A stretch of DNA of 63,731 bases from an uncultured Bacteroidales bacterium. GTDB taxonomy: Bacteria > Bacteroidota > Bacteroidia > Bacteroidales > Paludibacteraceae. Of this stretch, positions 36,935 through 47,300 are shown piece after piece (within the stretch, counting starts at the first letter, position 1; every line of letters begins with the position of its first letter). Location: NCBI GenBank assembly GCA_902784425.1, contig CACZUS010000006.1, positions 1-63,731 on the forward strand. Direction: 5' to 3'. Made by a program: the position numbers and the translations under genes. The notes below the pieces were generated by a model. That model was given only the letters and a program-made list of their open reading frames with translations, was not told the origin of the DNA and did not search any database.

Positions 36935-38515
36935 ATGAAAAAAGGTTTTTTAACAATGCTTGCTGCGTTTTTCTCTGTGGTTACATTGTTTGGACAAGCC
37001 AAAAATGCTGATTTGTCCGGCACATATACAGGCAAGATAAAGTACGTGGCAGGAAAGAATGCTTATCTGATGGATGAGTACAAGTTGGACTATAACTATA
37101 AGGTAGTGATGGGTGATCCTGTATGTCTTGCCAATTTAACGTGGACAAGAAATAACACATACACGGTCAATAAGAAGACCGTCTCTTATGCTAAGTTGAG
37201 CGAGTATCAAGATTTGAAGGCAAGATTTGATATGTTAGTGCCTGATTCTGTGACTTTAACATATACGATATTATTATATTCAGATCAAAAAAATGCCTAT
37301 GTAGGATCTGCTAAAACATCGATAACAATTCCATACATTGAGAAAGCTGGAGTTTCATCTGCACCTGTTGTGCCAAACAAATTATCATGGTTGAATTCCT
37401 TCTCAAATGTTGTGATTGGAAAGCAAACAAAGGATAAACCGGGTGTGATTATTCCTGACGCAGCTTTGGACAAAGCGTTTGAGGCTGACAGATTGAAAGC
37501 TGGTAAGTTGGATAAGTCAGAAAAATATTATGCATTCAAGGTGCGTGCCTTGTTTAATATCTCATCTAAAATTGAGATTACAAACGTTACAGCAAATGTA
37601 AAGTGGAACAATGCTGATTACGATTATATCTCAGAGGAGTTCAGCAGAAAAGAGGCATTTGCAGCACAATATTCAGCAGGAAATAAGGCAAAGGCTATTG
37701 AGTCTTATTTTGCTAATCGTAAATATTCTCCTGCTATTCGTACGGAGAGCGTATTGTTCTGGAATACTACTGTTCCTCCAACTGATACATGGATGAGCTT
37801 GATTGAGGAAGGAGAAAAATTATATTCAGCTGGTAAGTATGAGGAGTCTGTTCCATACTATCAAATGGCAGCTAAGGCGGTTACAAATATGTCGTATCCA
37901 ACTGCTCGCGTAGAGAAGATTAAATTGTATTTGGAACATAAGAACAACCGTAATGTCGGTGATCTTGAATTCGTATATGTAGAGGGTAAAAATGGAATGA
38001 AGTCATTCTACATAAGCAAGACTGAAATCACTCAATCTCAATGGAGACGTATCATGAGAACTTCTCCTTCTGCATTCAAAGGACGTAATTATCCTGTTGA
38101 AAACGTGTCATGGGAAGATGCCATCGCATTCATTAAAGAATTAAATCGTGAAACAGGAATGAATTATCGTCTGCCTCGTCTAGACGAATGGGAATATGCT
38201 GCGAATGGTGGTGCAAAAGGTACTAAATCAGAGTACTCTGGAGGAAACAACTTGAACGATGTGGCATGGTGCGCATACAATTCCAATGAACAAACTCATG
38301 AAGTAGGTACAAAGACTCCTAATGAGTTGGGTATTTATGATATGACAGGAAATGTAAGTGAATGGGTAGTCGATGTTTATGACAAAGAGACTCGTTTCAT
38401 AAAAGGTGGTGCATGGAGTGACGATGCTTCCGGTTGTGTCATTAACAAGAGTGAAAAAATGCCAATTAAATATAAGAGCAATGGTATCGGTTTCCGTGTA
38501 TGCCAAGATGAATAA
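36935..38515 (+). CDS. Secreted protein with C-terminal SUMF1/FGE-sulfatase domain
   Basis: A 526-residue protein with signal peptide (MKKGFLTMLAAFFSVVTLFGQ). The first 330 residues are a region I do not recognise, with a TPR-like helix pair near 285-315. The last 190 residues form a SUMF1/FGE domain: ISKTEITQSQWRRIM, YPVENVSWEDAIAFI, YRLPRLDEWEYAANGG, YDMTGNVSEWVVDVY, IKGGAWSDD and GIGFRVC. The paired cysteines of true formylglycine-generating enzymes are not in the expected place, so a structural or binding role as in GldK/GldJ is more likely. No lipobox. The WG-repeat gene follows after 33 bases. Confidence 0.82.
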   Translation: MKKGFLTMLAAFFSVVTLFGQAKNADLSGTYTGKIKYVAGKNAYLMDEYKLDYNYKVVMGDPVCLANLTWTRNNTYTVNKKTVSYAKLSEYQDLKARFDMLVPDSVTLTYTILLYSDQKNAYVGSAKTSITIPYIEKAGVSSAPVVPNKLSWLNSFSNVVIGKQTKDKPGVIIPDAALDKAFEADRLKAGKLDKSEKYYAFKVRALFNISSKIEITNVTANVKWNNADYDYISEEFSRKEAFAAQYSAGNKAKAIESYFANRKYSPAIRTESVLFWNTTVPPTDTWMSLIEEGEKLYSAGKYEESVPYYQMAAKAVTNMSYPTARVEKIKLYLEHKNNRNVGDLEFVYVEGKNGMKSFYISKTEITQSQWRRIMRTSPSAFKGRNYPVENVSWEDAIAFIKELNRETGMNYRLPRLDEWEYAANGGAKGTKSEYSGGNNLNDVAWCAYNSNEQTHEVGTKTPNELGIYDMTGNVSEWVVDVYDKETRFIKGGAWSDDASGCVINKSEKMPIKYKSNGIGFRVCQDE

Positions 38516-38548
38516 TTAGGTTAAATGTTAATAATTTAAGAGAGACAA

Positions 38549-39931
38549 ATGAAAAAGACTTTAATTTATATATTGGCAGGATGTACGTCGTTGATGTCGA
38601 TGACTGCGACGGCTGCCACACTAACTCAAGCAGATAAAGAGGCTAGAGAGTCTTACCTAAAAGCAGCAGAAAAATTCACGTTGGGTGAATACAAAGAGAC
38701 ACTTAAATTTTTGGATGTCGCAGAAGCAAAACTAAAGGCAACAAATCCTCGTATTAGCTATTTGAGAGCTAGAGCACAATATGCATTGGAGAATTATGTG
38801 GAGGCACAGAAAGCTTGTAAGACATATTTCTCTTCTTCTTTCGTAAAAGATGATGGATATAAGCTAATGATGGAGTTGAATGATGATATCTCTATTCGTG
38901 TTGATTCTATCCATAAGGAAATGGCTCAAGTGGTAGCTGCACAACGATCAGCAGCTGCAGAAAAAGAGGCAGCAGCAGAGGCAGCAGCAAAGGAAAGAGA
39001 GTTGCTATATAAACAAGCAGCTATTCGCCGTGCTCAGGATGTGGAGACTCAAAAAGCAGTAAAACTTCAAGAAGACAAAGTGTTCAAAGAGGTTCAACAA
39101 AAGAACACGAAGGAAGCTTATCAACAGTTCATTTATGATTATCCATGTGGTTACAATGTGGCACAGGCAAAATCTGAAATGAACAAAAAATGGCCTTCAT
39201 TAATAAAAGTATTGAGAAAAAATAAATACGGTTATGTCAACAAGGCTGGTGATTTGGTTATCAAAGCTAAATATGATTACGGAGCAGACTTCTCAGAAGG
39301 AATGGCTCGCGTTTCAAGAGCTGGCAAGTACGGATTTATTGATGAACAAGGAAAGGAAGTCGTTCCTTTGATTTATTCTTCTGTAAGCAGTTATACTTAT
39401 GGTTGGGCCGTTGTTAAGAGTTCTGAAAATGAAGCATTCTTTGTAAACAAGAAGGGCGAAAGAATGAATGAGACAACTTATAATGATGCTAAATCTTTTA
39501 GCGAAGGGTTGGCTCCTGTTCAGAATGAATTCTTGAAATATGGTTATATAGATCTAACTGGTAATGAGGTGGTTCCTTGTGAGTATAATACTGCATCATG
39601 GTTCCATGAAGGTTTGGCAGTTGTATCCAAAAAGTTGGATAACGGAAAGATTGTATATGCATATATCAACAAGTCTGGTTCTTTAATCACTGCATTCGAG
39701 TTTGAAGATGCTAAAGATTTCCAAAATGGAATTGCAACAGTGAAGAAGAATGGTAAGTATGGTTTGATTGATAAGTTCGGTGGACCTGTTGCTGAGTGTG
39801 AATATGATTATATCGCTCCATTCAACAATGAGGGTTATGCACTTGCTAAGAAAAATGGCTTGGAAGTATACTTGAACAAGGAAGGTGTACAATGGGCTAA
39901 GACAAACGGTAAATATATTAAGTTGAATTAA
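38549..39931 (+). CDS. Secreted WG-repeat protein with coiled coil
   Basis: A 460-residue protein. Signal peptide to about residue 23 (TATAA). Residues 25-125 are helical and TPR-like; 130-175 is an Ala/Glu/Lys coiled coil (AAEKEAAAEAAAKERELL). From about 225 to the end there are six or so WG repeats of the type KYGYVNKAGDLVIKAKYDYG, where a Gly-rich turn follows an aromatic residue. The repeats probably fold as a beta structure for binding. It shares an operon with the SUMF1-domain gene and is closed by a strong terminator. Function is unknown. Confidence 0.85.
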   Translation: MKKTLIYILAGCTSLMSMTATAATLTQADKEARESYLKAAEKFTLGEYKETLKFLDVAEAKLKATNPRISYLRARAQYALENYVEAQKACKTYFSSSFVKDDGYKLMMELNDDISIRVDSIHKEMAQVVAAQRSAAAEKEAAAEAAAKERELLYKQAAIRRAQDVETQKAVKLQEDKVFKEVQQKNTKEAYQQFIYDYPCGYNVAQAKSEMNKKWPSLIKVLRKNKYGYVNKAGDLVIKAKYDYGADFSEGMARVSRAGKYGFIDEQGKEVVPLIYSSVSSYTYGWAVVKSSENEAFFVNKKGERMNETTYNDAKSFSEGLAPVQNEFLKYGYIDLTGNEVVPCEYNTASWFHEGLAVVSKKLDNGKIVYAYINKSGSLITAFEFEDAKDFQNGIATVKKNGKYGLIDKFGGPVAECEYDYIAPFNNEGYALAKKNGLEVYLNKEGVQWAKTNGKYIKLN

Positions 39932-39950
39932 TTATTTAATACGATAAAGA

Positions 39951-39985
39951 AAACGAGACGACATACTTTGGTCGTCTCGTTTTTT
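39951..39985 (+). terminator. Terminator after the WG-repeat gene
   Basis: Eleven-base perfect arms AACGAGACGAC and GTCGTCTCGTT with an eight-base loop, then a T run. The rel/spoT ATG follows 14 bases later. Confidence 0.87.
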
Positions 39986-39998
39986 AGTTAAAAAAACT

Positions 39999-42227
39999 AT
40001 GGCTGAACAGCAACTAAACACAGAAGAAGAACAGAAAATGATAGATGCAGCTTATCAAGAGCTGCTAAATGATTATTTGTCGTCTAACCACAGAAGAAAG
40101 GTTGAAATTATCGAGAAAGCATATAAATTTGCCTCCATGGCTCATCAGGGTGTTCGTAGACGTTCGGGAGAACCCTATATTATGCATCCGATTGCTGTGG
40201 CTCGCATTGTGGCTCATGAGATAGGTTTGGGCTCAACTTCTATATGTTCTTCCTTGTTACATGATGTGGTGGAGGATACGGAGTATTCTGTTGAAGATAT
40301 AGAAAATCTATTTGGTAAAAAAATCGCACAGATAGTTGATGGATTGACAAAAATCTCTGGTGGCGTGTTTGGAGAGAAGGCTTCTGCTCAGGCAGAAAAC
40401 TTTAGAAAACTTTTGCTGACCATGTCTGAAGATATTCGTGTCGTTTTGATAAAAATGGCCGACCGTCTTCATAATATGCGTACGCTTGGTTCCATGCCTC
40501 CTGCTAAACAATATAAGATTGCAGGTGAAACACAGTATATATATGCTCCATTGGCAAATCGCTTGGGCTTGTATGCGATTAAGACGGAATTGGAAGATCT
40601 TAGCTTTAAATATGAACATCCTGATAAATATGCGGAACTTTCTGGTTTGTTGGAAAGTACAAGAGAAGAACGTGACAACTTATTTGCTGTCTTTTCCGAA
40701 CCTATAAAGAAAAAACTAGAATCGTTAGGATATCAATTCGAGATATTGGCAAGAGTAAAGTCGATTTACTCTATATGGCGTAAAATGCAGGCTAAAAACA
40801 TTCCTTTTGAAGAGGTGTATGATATTTTGGCTCTGCGTATTATCTTTGACGTAAAAGAGGGCGATGATGAGAAGTCCGCTTGTTGGGCTATCTATTCTGC
40901 TATCACCGATATATATAAACCTCATCCAGAACGTATTCGTGACTGGGTGAGTACGCCTAAGTCGAACGGCTACGAGGCGTTGCATGTCACTGTTATGGGA
41001 CCAAACGGTCAGTGGATTGAAGTCCAAATACGTAGTCGCCGAATGGATGACATCGCCGAAAAGGGTTTTGCTGCACATTGGAAATATAAAACGGGAGAAA
41101 AAGATGACTCTGAGTTGGAAAAATGGTTGCAAACGATCAAAGAATTGTTGGAGAATCCAGAACCTAATGCTATCGACTTTCTGGATACGTTCAAATTGAA
41201 TTTGTTCGCATCGGAAATCTTTGTCTTTACGCCTGCTGGTGATATACGTACCCTTCCTCAAGGTGCTACAGCCTTGGATTTTGCCTTCTCCCTTCATACG
41301 GATGTGGGATTGCATTGTATTGGTGCCAAGGTGAACCATAAATTGGTTCCTCTCAGTTATGTCCTTAATAGTGGCGACCAGGTTGAGGTGTTGACATCTA
41401 AAAAACAAGTTCCTGTACCAGAATGGATCAATTACGTGGTTACGGCGCGTGCTAAATCGAAAATCCGTTCTATTTTCAAAAAAGAATATAAGTCTTTTAT
41501 TAATAAAGGTGAACATCTATTAGAACTCTATCTGAACGAGAATAATCAGAAAAAGACTCCTGATAATCTTGCTAAGATCATGGAGTATTATAAGGAGACG
41601 AAACGAGAAGAATTGTTCTATAAGATAGGTAAGTCCATTTATAATTTAAATGACTTGACCAATACGGTATTTAAGTCGCAAAGCAAATGGATGAAGTATT
41701 GGAATCTTACTTTCCGAAAAGATGGTAAGAGTACCTCATTGCCGTTCTTTGGGACGAAGAAGCCTGACACGAAAAATACGTTAACATTGGCTGAGGATAA
41801 CTCAGGTGTGACGTATCGTATAGCAGATTGTTGTTCACCTATTCCTGGTGATGATATCTTAGGTTTTATGGAGGAGGATGGTATGTTGGTGGTTCATAAG
41901 CGCCAGTGCCCTGTTGCCATGAAACTGAAGTCTAATTATGGAGAACGAATCATCTCTGCCGTATGGGAGACTCATAAGATGTTATCATTCCCAGCAACAA
42001 TTGAAGTGAAGGGTGTCGATCGATTAGGTGCCTTGTGTGATGTGATTCGTACGATAACAGAAGAACATGCCATGAACATTAGCAAATTATCTGTTGATAC
42101 GAAAGATGGCATTTTTGAAGGGTATATTACGCTCTATGTTCACGATGTGGAAGATGTGAACAATCTATGCTTTTCGTTGATGAAAATACCGAGTGTAAAT
42201 TCAGTAAATAGAGTGGAGAATTCTTAA
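39999..42227 (+). CDS. Bifunctional (p)ppGpp synthetase/hydrolase (RelA/SpoT family)
   Basis: A 742-residue Rel-type enzyme of the stringent response. The HD hydrolase domain has HPIAVARIVAHE and the catalytic HDVVED (residues 88-93), so breakdown of ppGpp is expected. The synthetase domain has RVKSIYSIWRKM, the RIRDWVSTPKSNGYEALH substrate loop and the EVQIRSRRMDDIAEKGFAAHW block with the metal-binding Glu. TGS (EIFVFTPAGDIRTLPQGATA), helical, zinc-finger (RIADCCSPIPGDDI with two Cys) and C-terminal ACT domains follow in the usual order. Both active sites look intact. Confidence 0.95.
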   Translation: MAEQQLNTEEEQKMIDAAYQELLNDYLSSNHRRKVEIIEKAYKFASMAHQGVRRRSGEPYIMHPIAVARIVAHEIGLGSTSICSSLLHDVVEDTEYSVEDIENLFGKKIAQIVDGLTKISGGVFGEKASAQAENFRKLLLTMSEDIRVVLIKMADRLHNMRTLGSMPPAKQYKIAGETQYIYAPLANRLGLYAIKTELEDLSFKYEHPDKYAELSGLLESTREERDNLFAVFSEPIKKKLESLGYQFEILARVKSIYSIWRKMQAKNIPFEEVYDILALRIIFDVKEGDDEKSACWAIYSAITDIYKPHPERIRDWVSTPKSNGYEALHVTVMGPNGQWIEVQIRSRRMDDIAEKGFAAHWKYKTGEKDDSELEKWLQTIKELLENPEPNAIDFLDTFKLNLFASEIFVFTPAGDIRTLPQGATALDFAFSLHTDVGLHCIGAKVNHKLVPLSYVLNSGDQVEVLTSKKQVPVPEWINYVVTARAKSKIRSIFKKEYKSFINKGEHLLELYLNENNQKKTPDNLAKIMEYYKETKREELFYKIGKSIYNLNDLTNTVFKSQSKWMKYWNLTFRKDGKSTSLPFFGTKKPDTKNTLTLAEDNSGVTYRIADCCSPIPGDDILGFMEEDGMLVVHKRQCPVAMKLKSNYGERIISAVWETHKMLSFPATIEVKGVDRLGALCDVIRTITEEHAMNISKLSVDTKDGIFEGYITLYVHDVEDVNNLCFSLMKIPSVNSVNRVENS

Positions 42228-42243
42228 AAAAGAACTCTCCACT
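42212..42243. terminator. Hairpin between rel/spoT and the PorE-like gene
   Basis: Arms of 14 bases (AGTGGAGAATTCTT and its partner, one mismatch) with an AAAA loop, lying over the rel/spoT stop and just after the convergent gene end. No T run. Confidence 0.6.
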
Positions 42244-42250
42244 ATTCGAT

Positions 42251-44197
42251 TTATTTGGCAATAATCATAATTTCTGTTCTACGATTCAATGCTCTGCCTT
42301 CTTCTGTTGAGTTGTCGGCAATTGGTTGTGTTTTTCCATATCCTTTGTACTCCATTCTTTCTCTTGGCACTCCTTTCTTGGCAAGATATTCAAGGGCTGC
42401 TTTAGCTCGATCTGCAGAAAGCGTCATGTTGTATTCAGCACTTCCTTTATAGTCTGTGTGACCAGATAATTGAATTTTGACGGTCGGATTTTCTTTCATG
42501 AATTGTACAACATGGTTCAGCTCTATGAAAGATTGTTTTTTCAATGTTGCCTTGTCAAAATCGAAGAAGATGTTTCTAAGGGTCATCTTTTTACCTACTT
42601 CAATTTTGTCCATTTTGACGCTATTGCTTTCTTTTCCATCAGGAGTTTTTAACTTCATAGGCTTTTTAGCTGCAAAGTTGTCGGAGTAGAATAGGTATCC
42701 TTTTTTGTTGACATTCACGCCATATTCCTCGTTCTCTGGCACGCAGGAGATGAAATCACCAGTTTTTTTGTCAGAGACTGAGCGGAACACGACTCTGTTC
42801 GTTTCGACGCTGAATACATCAATGGTAGCTTGGATGGGTTGGTTGGTGGTGGCATCAACAATTTTTCCTGTTGCAAATTTCATTTTTTTTGCAGGAAGAA
42901 GATTTCCTTCTGTTAAGTCTAATTCGTAAATTTCCTTTCCTCGTCCGTTTTTTTCTTGTCCGTCAGATGCATAGTAAGCTTTGTCGCCGAAAGCATTGAC
43001 GACGAAACCGAACTCGTCTCTGCAAGTGTTGATTGGGTATCCCATGTTCTGAGGCGTGGTCCATCCACCTTTCCCGTCTTTGTAGGTGACGTATATGTCA
43101 TAACCTCCAAGACCTTTCATTCCTTTAGACGAGTAGTAAAGTGTTTGATTGTCTGCATGGATGAAAGGAGAGAAATCGTCCTCTTTCGTATTTACAACAG
43201 GGCCTAGGTTGACAGGATCGGAAAATTTCAGGTAGCCATCCTTTTGAATAGAAACCTTTACTTTCCATATGTCAGATTTCCCGACGCCTCCGGGTCTGTC
43301 GCTTGCGAAGTAGAGTTCATCACCAGTAGGACTAAGTGTGGGGTAAGTTTCCCAATGACGAGAATTGACAGGCGATCCTGCGTTTATGGCAGGAGTCCAT
43401 GAATCACCTTCACGAATGGAATAGTATATGTCGCAACCACCGAAACCTGAGGTTCGGTCACATGCTACGAAAAACATATATCGTCCGTCGAGTGAGATAC
43501 TTTGAGCACCTTCATTTCCTATGGTGTTCATGGCTCTTCCGACGTTTTTTATTTTGTCCCATGCTCCATTTGCTTTTTGACTAATAAAAATATCTTCATG
43601 GACACCTTTCCCGAATTCCGATTCTCCCTGACGTTTGTTGAGTTTGACGGTGGTTGAGAAAAAAGAGCCATCGGCGGTGATACTAGGCCAATAGTCGTCG
43701 AATTCAGTATTGATGTTGTTTCCCATGTTTTTATAATGGAAGGGAACAGGTTTCGCGACGAATTCGAGGGCGTCTTCACATTGTTTAATGCCTATTTGTG
43801 CTCTTTTGTAGAATGTGGCATCGGAAGGAGATATTGTTTTATATGTTTCCATTGCCTTTTCGTAGTTGCATGTTTCGTGATAAGCCTTTCCCAAGCGAAG
43901 GAGGGTAGCGGCGTAATTAGGCATATTAGGTTTGGCGATATAGATTAACGTGGCAATTTTCTTTTCGTCATTGTTCATTCGCCCGTATAGATCCGCCAAT
44001 GTCCAAGAGGGAGCAATGTATTCTTTGTTGTTTCTAATTAGGTCTTTGAGGATGGGAATAGCCTCTTTATATTTCCCCTCGTTCATTAGTAATACAGCAG
44101 TTTCATACGCTTTGATTTCTTTTTTTGTCTCAGCGTAGGTTGAAAATGCAAGGAAAAGGGAAAAAAGAAGTATGAAAGTTTTTTTCATTTTGGTCAT
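42251..44197 (-). CDS. PorE-like outer membrane protein (TPR, PD40 propeller, CRD, OmpA)
   Basis: A 648-residue exported protein with signal peptide (residues 4-22). The order is TPR repeats (about 30-150), a PD40-type beta-propeller (about 170-430, with SPTGDELYFASDRPGG and QTLYYSSKGMKGLGGYD), a carboxypeptidase-regulatory-like domain (about 440-530) and a C-terminal OmpA peptidoglycan-binding domain (NIFFDFDKATLKKQS, SGHTDYKGSAEYN, LNRRTEI). This is the domain order of PorE, which links the type IX secretion machine of Porphyromonas to peptidoglycan. The first Met is at 44197, an alternative at 44188. A -7 box TAAATTTG (44237-44244, minus) lies 40 bases upstream. Confidence 0.85.
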   Translation of the reverse strand: MTKMKKTFILLFSLFLAFSTYAETKKEIKAYETAVLLMNEGKYKEAIPILKDLIRNNKEYIAPSWTLADLYGRMNNDEKKIATLIYIAKPNMPNYAATLLRLGKAYHETCNYEKAMETYKTISPSDATFYKRAQIGIKQCEDALEFVAKPVPFHYKNMGNNINTEFDDYWPSITADGSFFSTTVKLNKRQGESEFGKGVHEDIFISQKANGAWDKIKNVGRAMNTIGNEGAQSISLDGRYMFFVACDRTSGFGGCDIYYSIREGDSWTPAINAGSPVNSRHWETYPTLSPTGDELYFASDRPGGVGKSDIWKVKVSIQKDGYLKFSDPVNLGPVVNTKEDDFSPFIHADNQTLYYSSKGMKGLGGYDIYVTYKDGKGGWTTPQNMGYPINTCRDEFGFVVNAFGDKAYYASDGQEKNGRGKEIYELDLTEGNLLPAKKMKFATGKIVDATTNQPIQATIDVFSVETNRVVFRSVSDKKTGDFISCVPENEEYGVNVNKKGYLFYSDNFAAKKPMKLKTPDGKESNSVKMDKIEVGKKMTLRNIFFDFDKATLKKQSFIELNHVVQFMKENPTVKIQLSGHTDYKGSAEYNMTLSADRAKAALEYLAKKGVPRERMEYKGYGKTQPIADNSTEEGRALNRRTEIMIIAK

Positions 44198-44236
44198 GAT
44201 ATTTATCTGTTATTTTACATTAAAATGTTTAATGGA

Positions 44237-44244
44237 CAAATTTA
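44237..44244 (-). promoter_or_regulatory. Likely -7 box for the PorE-like gene
   Basis: TAAATTTG on the minus strand, 40 bases before the first ATG; no clear -33 box. Confidence 0.4.
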
Positions 44245-44337
44245 CATAAAAAGGATATAATTATAGAATTGAGTAGAATAAAAGAAAAAACGATTCAAAT
44301 TTATTGGTTTGAAGTCGGAAAAAAGGAAAAAAAAGAG

Positions 44338-44345
44338 TATCTTTG
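44338..44345 (+). promoter_or_regulatory. Likely -7 box for secDF
   Basis: TATCTTTG followed by CG, 55 bases before the secDF ATG. The nearest TTTG is 26 bases upstream, too far for a normal -33 box. Confidence 0.45.
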
Positions 44346-44399
44346 CGAGTTATTTTTAGAAATTAAATTTAATACATTAATAATTAACTAATTAAAAAA

Positions 44400-47300
44400 A
44401 TGCAAAACAAGGGATTTGTTAAGGTGATTGCTGTGCTTTTTGCGTTCATCTGTCTTTTCTATCTTTCTTTTAGCATTGTCTCGTCTTATTATTCAAATAA
44501 GGCTGCTGAGCTGTATGGAGAAGGAACGGAAGAGTATCAAGCGTATCTCGATAGTATGTCAAGAGATACAGTTTGGTTGAATCACACTTTGAAAGAGTGT
44601 CGTGAGAATGAGCTAAGCTTAGGTTTGGACCTTAAAGGCGGAATGAATGTGGTGATGGAGGTTTCTGTTGCTGATATTTTGAAGTCTTTGGCAGGAACGC
44701 AAAGTATGAGTGAACCTTTTGTAAAGGCCATTAATTCGGCAAAGGAGAAGCAGTTGACAAATCAACGTGATTTCGTAGATCTATTCGCAGAATCTTTTAA
44801 AGAAGAGAATCCAGGACTTCCGTTGACTACGATTTTCGCAACGTATGATTTGAAAGAGAAGATTTCTAATGTTTCTACAGATGAAGAAGTTATTTCAGTG
44901 TTGAAGTCGGAAGTAGAAAGTGCAGTTGACAATTCATTTAATGTGATTCGTTCTCGTATCGACCGTTTCGGTGTGGTACAACCAAATATTCAAAGATTGG
45001 ATTTGACTGGTCGTATTCTGATAGAAATGCCAGGAATTAAAGAGCCTGAACGTGTTCGTAAATTGTTACAAGGATCTGCAAATCTTGAGTTTTGGGAGAC
45101 ATATGATATGTCTGAGATCTTTGGCGCAGTGAGTGCGGTTAATGATATGGCTCGTGATATTGAACATCTATCTGCTGCTGATGAGAAGAAGGATTCAGCA
45201 ACTGTTGCAGCAAAAGATTCAGTGTCTGCACCAGTTTCTTCTATAGATAGTATGTTGCTTGCCAATACAAATAAGGATAGTCTAGCCAATAGTTTGGAAT
45301 TAGAGAAATTCAAGAAAGAAAATCCATTGTTTGGTATCTTGAAGGTTTATAGAAACGGTGCTGTTATTGGAGACGCTGATAAAAGAGATACTGCTAAGGT
45401 GGCAGAATATTTCCGTTTGGCAAAACAAAAACGTTTGTTGCCTCAAGGATTAATGCCAAGATGGTCCGTTACTCCTAAGGCTGATGATGAAAATAGATTT
45501 GAGTTGTATGCTCTTAATTGTAAGAGAAAAGATGGTAAAGCTCCATTGGATGGTTCTGTTATTGTTGATGCTAAGGATGACTTCGCTCAGTATACTTCGA
45601 AGTCTACCGTAAACATGGAAATGAACCAAGATGGTGCTCTTGCATGGGCTCGTTTGACGAAAGAGAATATAGGTAGATGTGTTGCTGTTGTGTTGGATGG
45701 ATATGTATATTCTTGCCCAGTTGTAAGAGATGAAATCTCTGGCGGTCGTTCAGAAATTTCTGGTAACTTCACTCCACAAGAGGCAAAAGACTTGGCAAAC
45801 GTTTTGAAGTCTGGTAAAATGCCAGCTCCTGCACACATTGTTCAAGAGGATGTCGTTGGTCCATCTTTGGGTCAAGAGGCTATTCACGCTGGTTTGATTT
45901 CATTTATCATTGCTTTCTGTGCAATTCTTGCTTATATGATTTTCTACTATGGATTGGTTCCAGGTCTTGTGGCTGATTTCGCACTATTATGCAATGTGTT
46001 CATGATTTTTGGTGTGTTGGCTTCCTTCAAGGCTGTGCTTACATTGCCAGGTATCGCTGGTATCGTATTGACATTGGGTATGGCAGTCGATGCCAATGTG
46101 TTGATTTATGAACGTATCCGAGAAGAATTAAAATCAGGCAAACCTTTAAGTCGTGCGTTGTCCGAGGGTTATAAAAATGCGTCTAGCGCCATCATCGACT
46201 CCAACGTTACTACAGTTTTGACTGGTATCATCTTGTTTATGTTCGGTACAGGTCCTATCAAAGGATTTGCAACCACATTGATTATCGGTGTGCTTTGCTC
46301 TTTCTTTACTGCAATCTTCATCTCTCGTTTGATTTTTGAATGGTTGATGGGTAAATCTGAAAAGTTCAACCATCTTACATTCACAACCTCTATTACTAAG
46401 AATTGGTTCCAAAATACGAATATTGACTTTGTTGGTAAAAGAAAACCTTTCTATATCGTATCAGCCGTTGCCATCTTAATCGGTCTTGCTTCTTTGTTCA
46501 CTTCAGGATTGAACAAGGGTATTGACTTCTCTGGTGGACGTAACTATATTGTACGTTTCGAGAACCCAGTGTCAACGGTAGATGTCAGAGACAGATTGGA
46601 ACCATCTTTTGATGCTAATTCTTCATTGAATGTCATTACCATTGGTGATAAGAATCAAGTTCGTATCTCTACTAACTATCGTATCAATGATGAGGCTAAC
46701 AATGTGGACGAGGAGATTGAAAGTGCTATCTACAATGCACTTAAACCTATGTTGAATCCTTCGATTACACAAGAAATGTTTATAAATCGTTATGTGGTCG
46801 ATGAGTCTGGTTCCGTTCGATTGTCAGGTGTTAATGATGTTGAAACATATGGTCTTCAATCATCTCAAAAGGTTGGTCCTACAATGGCTGACGACATCAA
46901 AACTTCAGCTGTTTGGGCGGTTATAATCGCATTGATTGGTATTGGATTGTATATTTTCATTCGTTTCCATAACATTGCATTTAGTATTGGTGCTGTTGCT
47001 TCTTTGACTCACGATACATTGATTATCTTCGGATTGTTCTCATTGTTGAAGGGTATCATGCCATTCTCTATGGAAATCGACCAATCCTTTATCGCTGCTA
47101 TCTTGACAGTGATTGGATACTCAATCAACGATAACGTGGTTATCTTCGACCGTATCCGTGAGAATTTAGGATTGTACCCTCATCGTGATATCCGCTCGGT
47201 CATCAATTCTTCTTTGAATTCAACGTTGAGCCGTACGTTCAGTACATCTGCTAGTACCTTGGTTGTATTGGTAGTCATCTTCTTGTTGGGTGGTGATACA

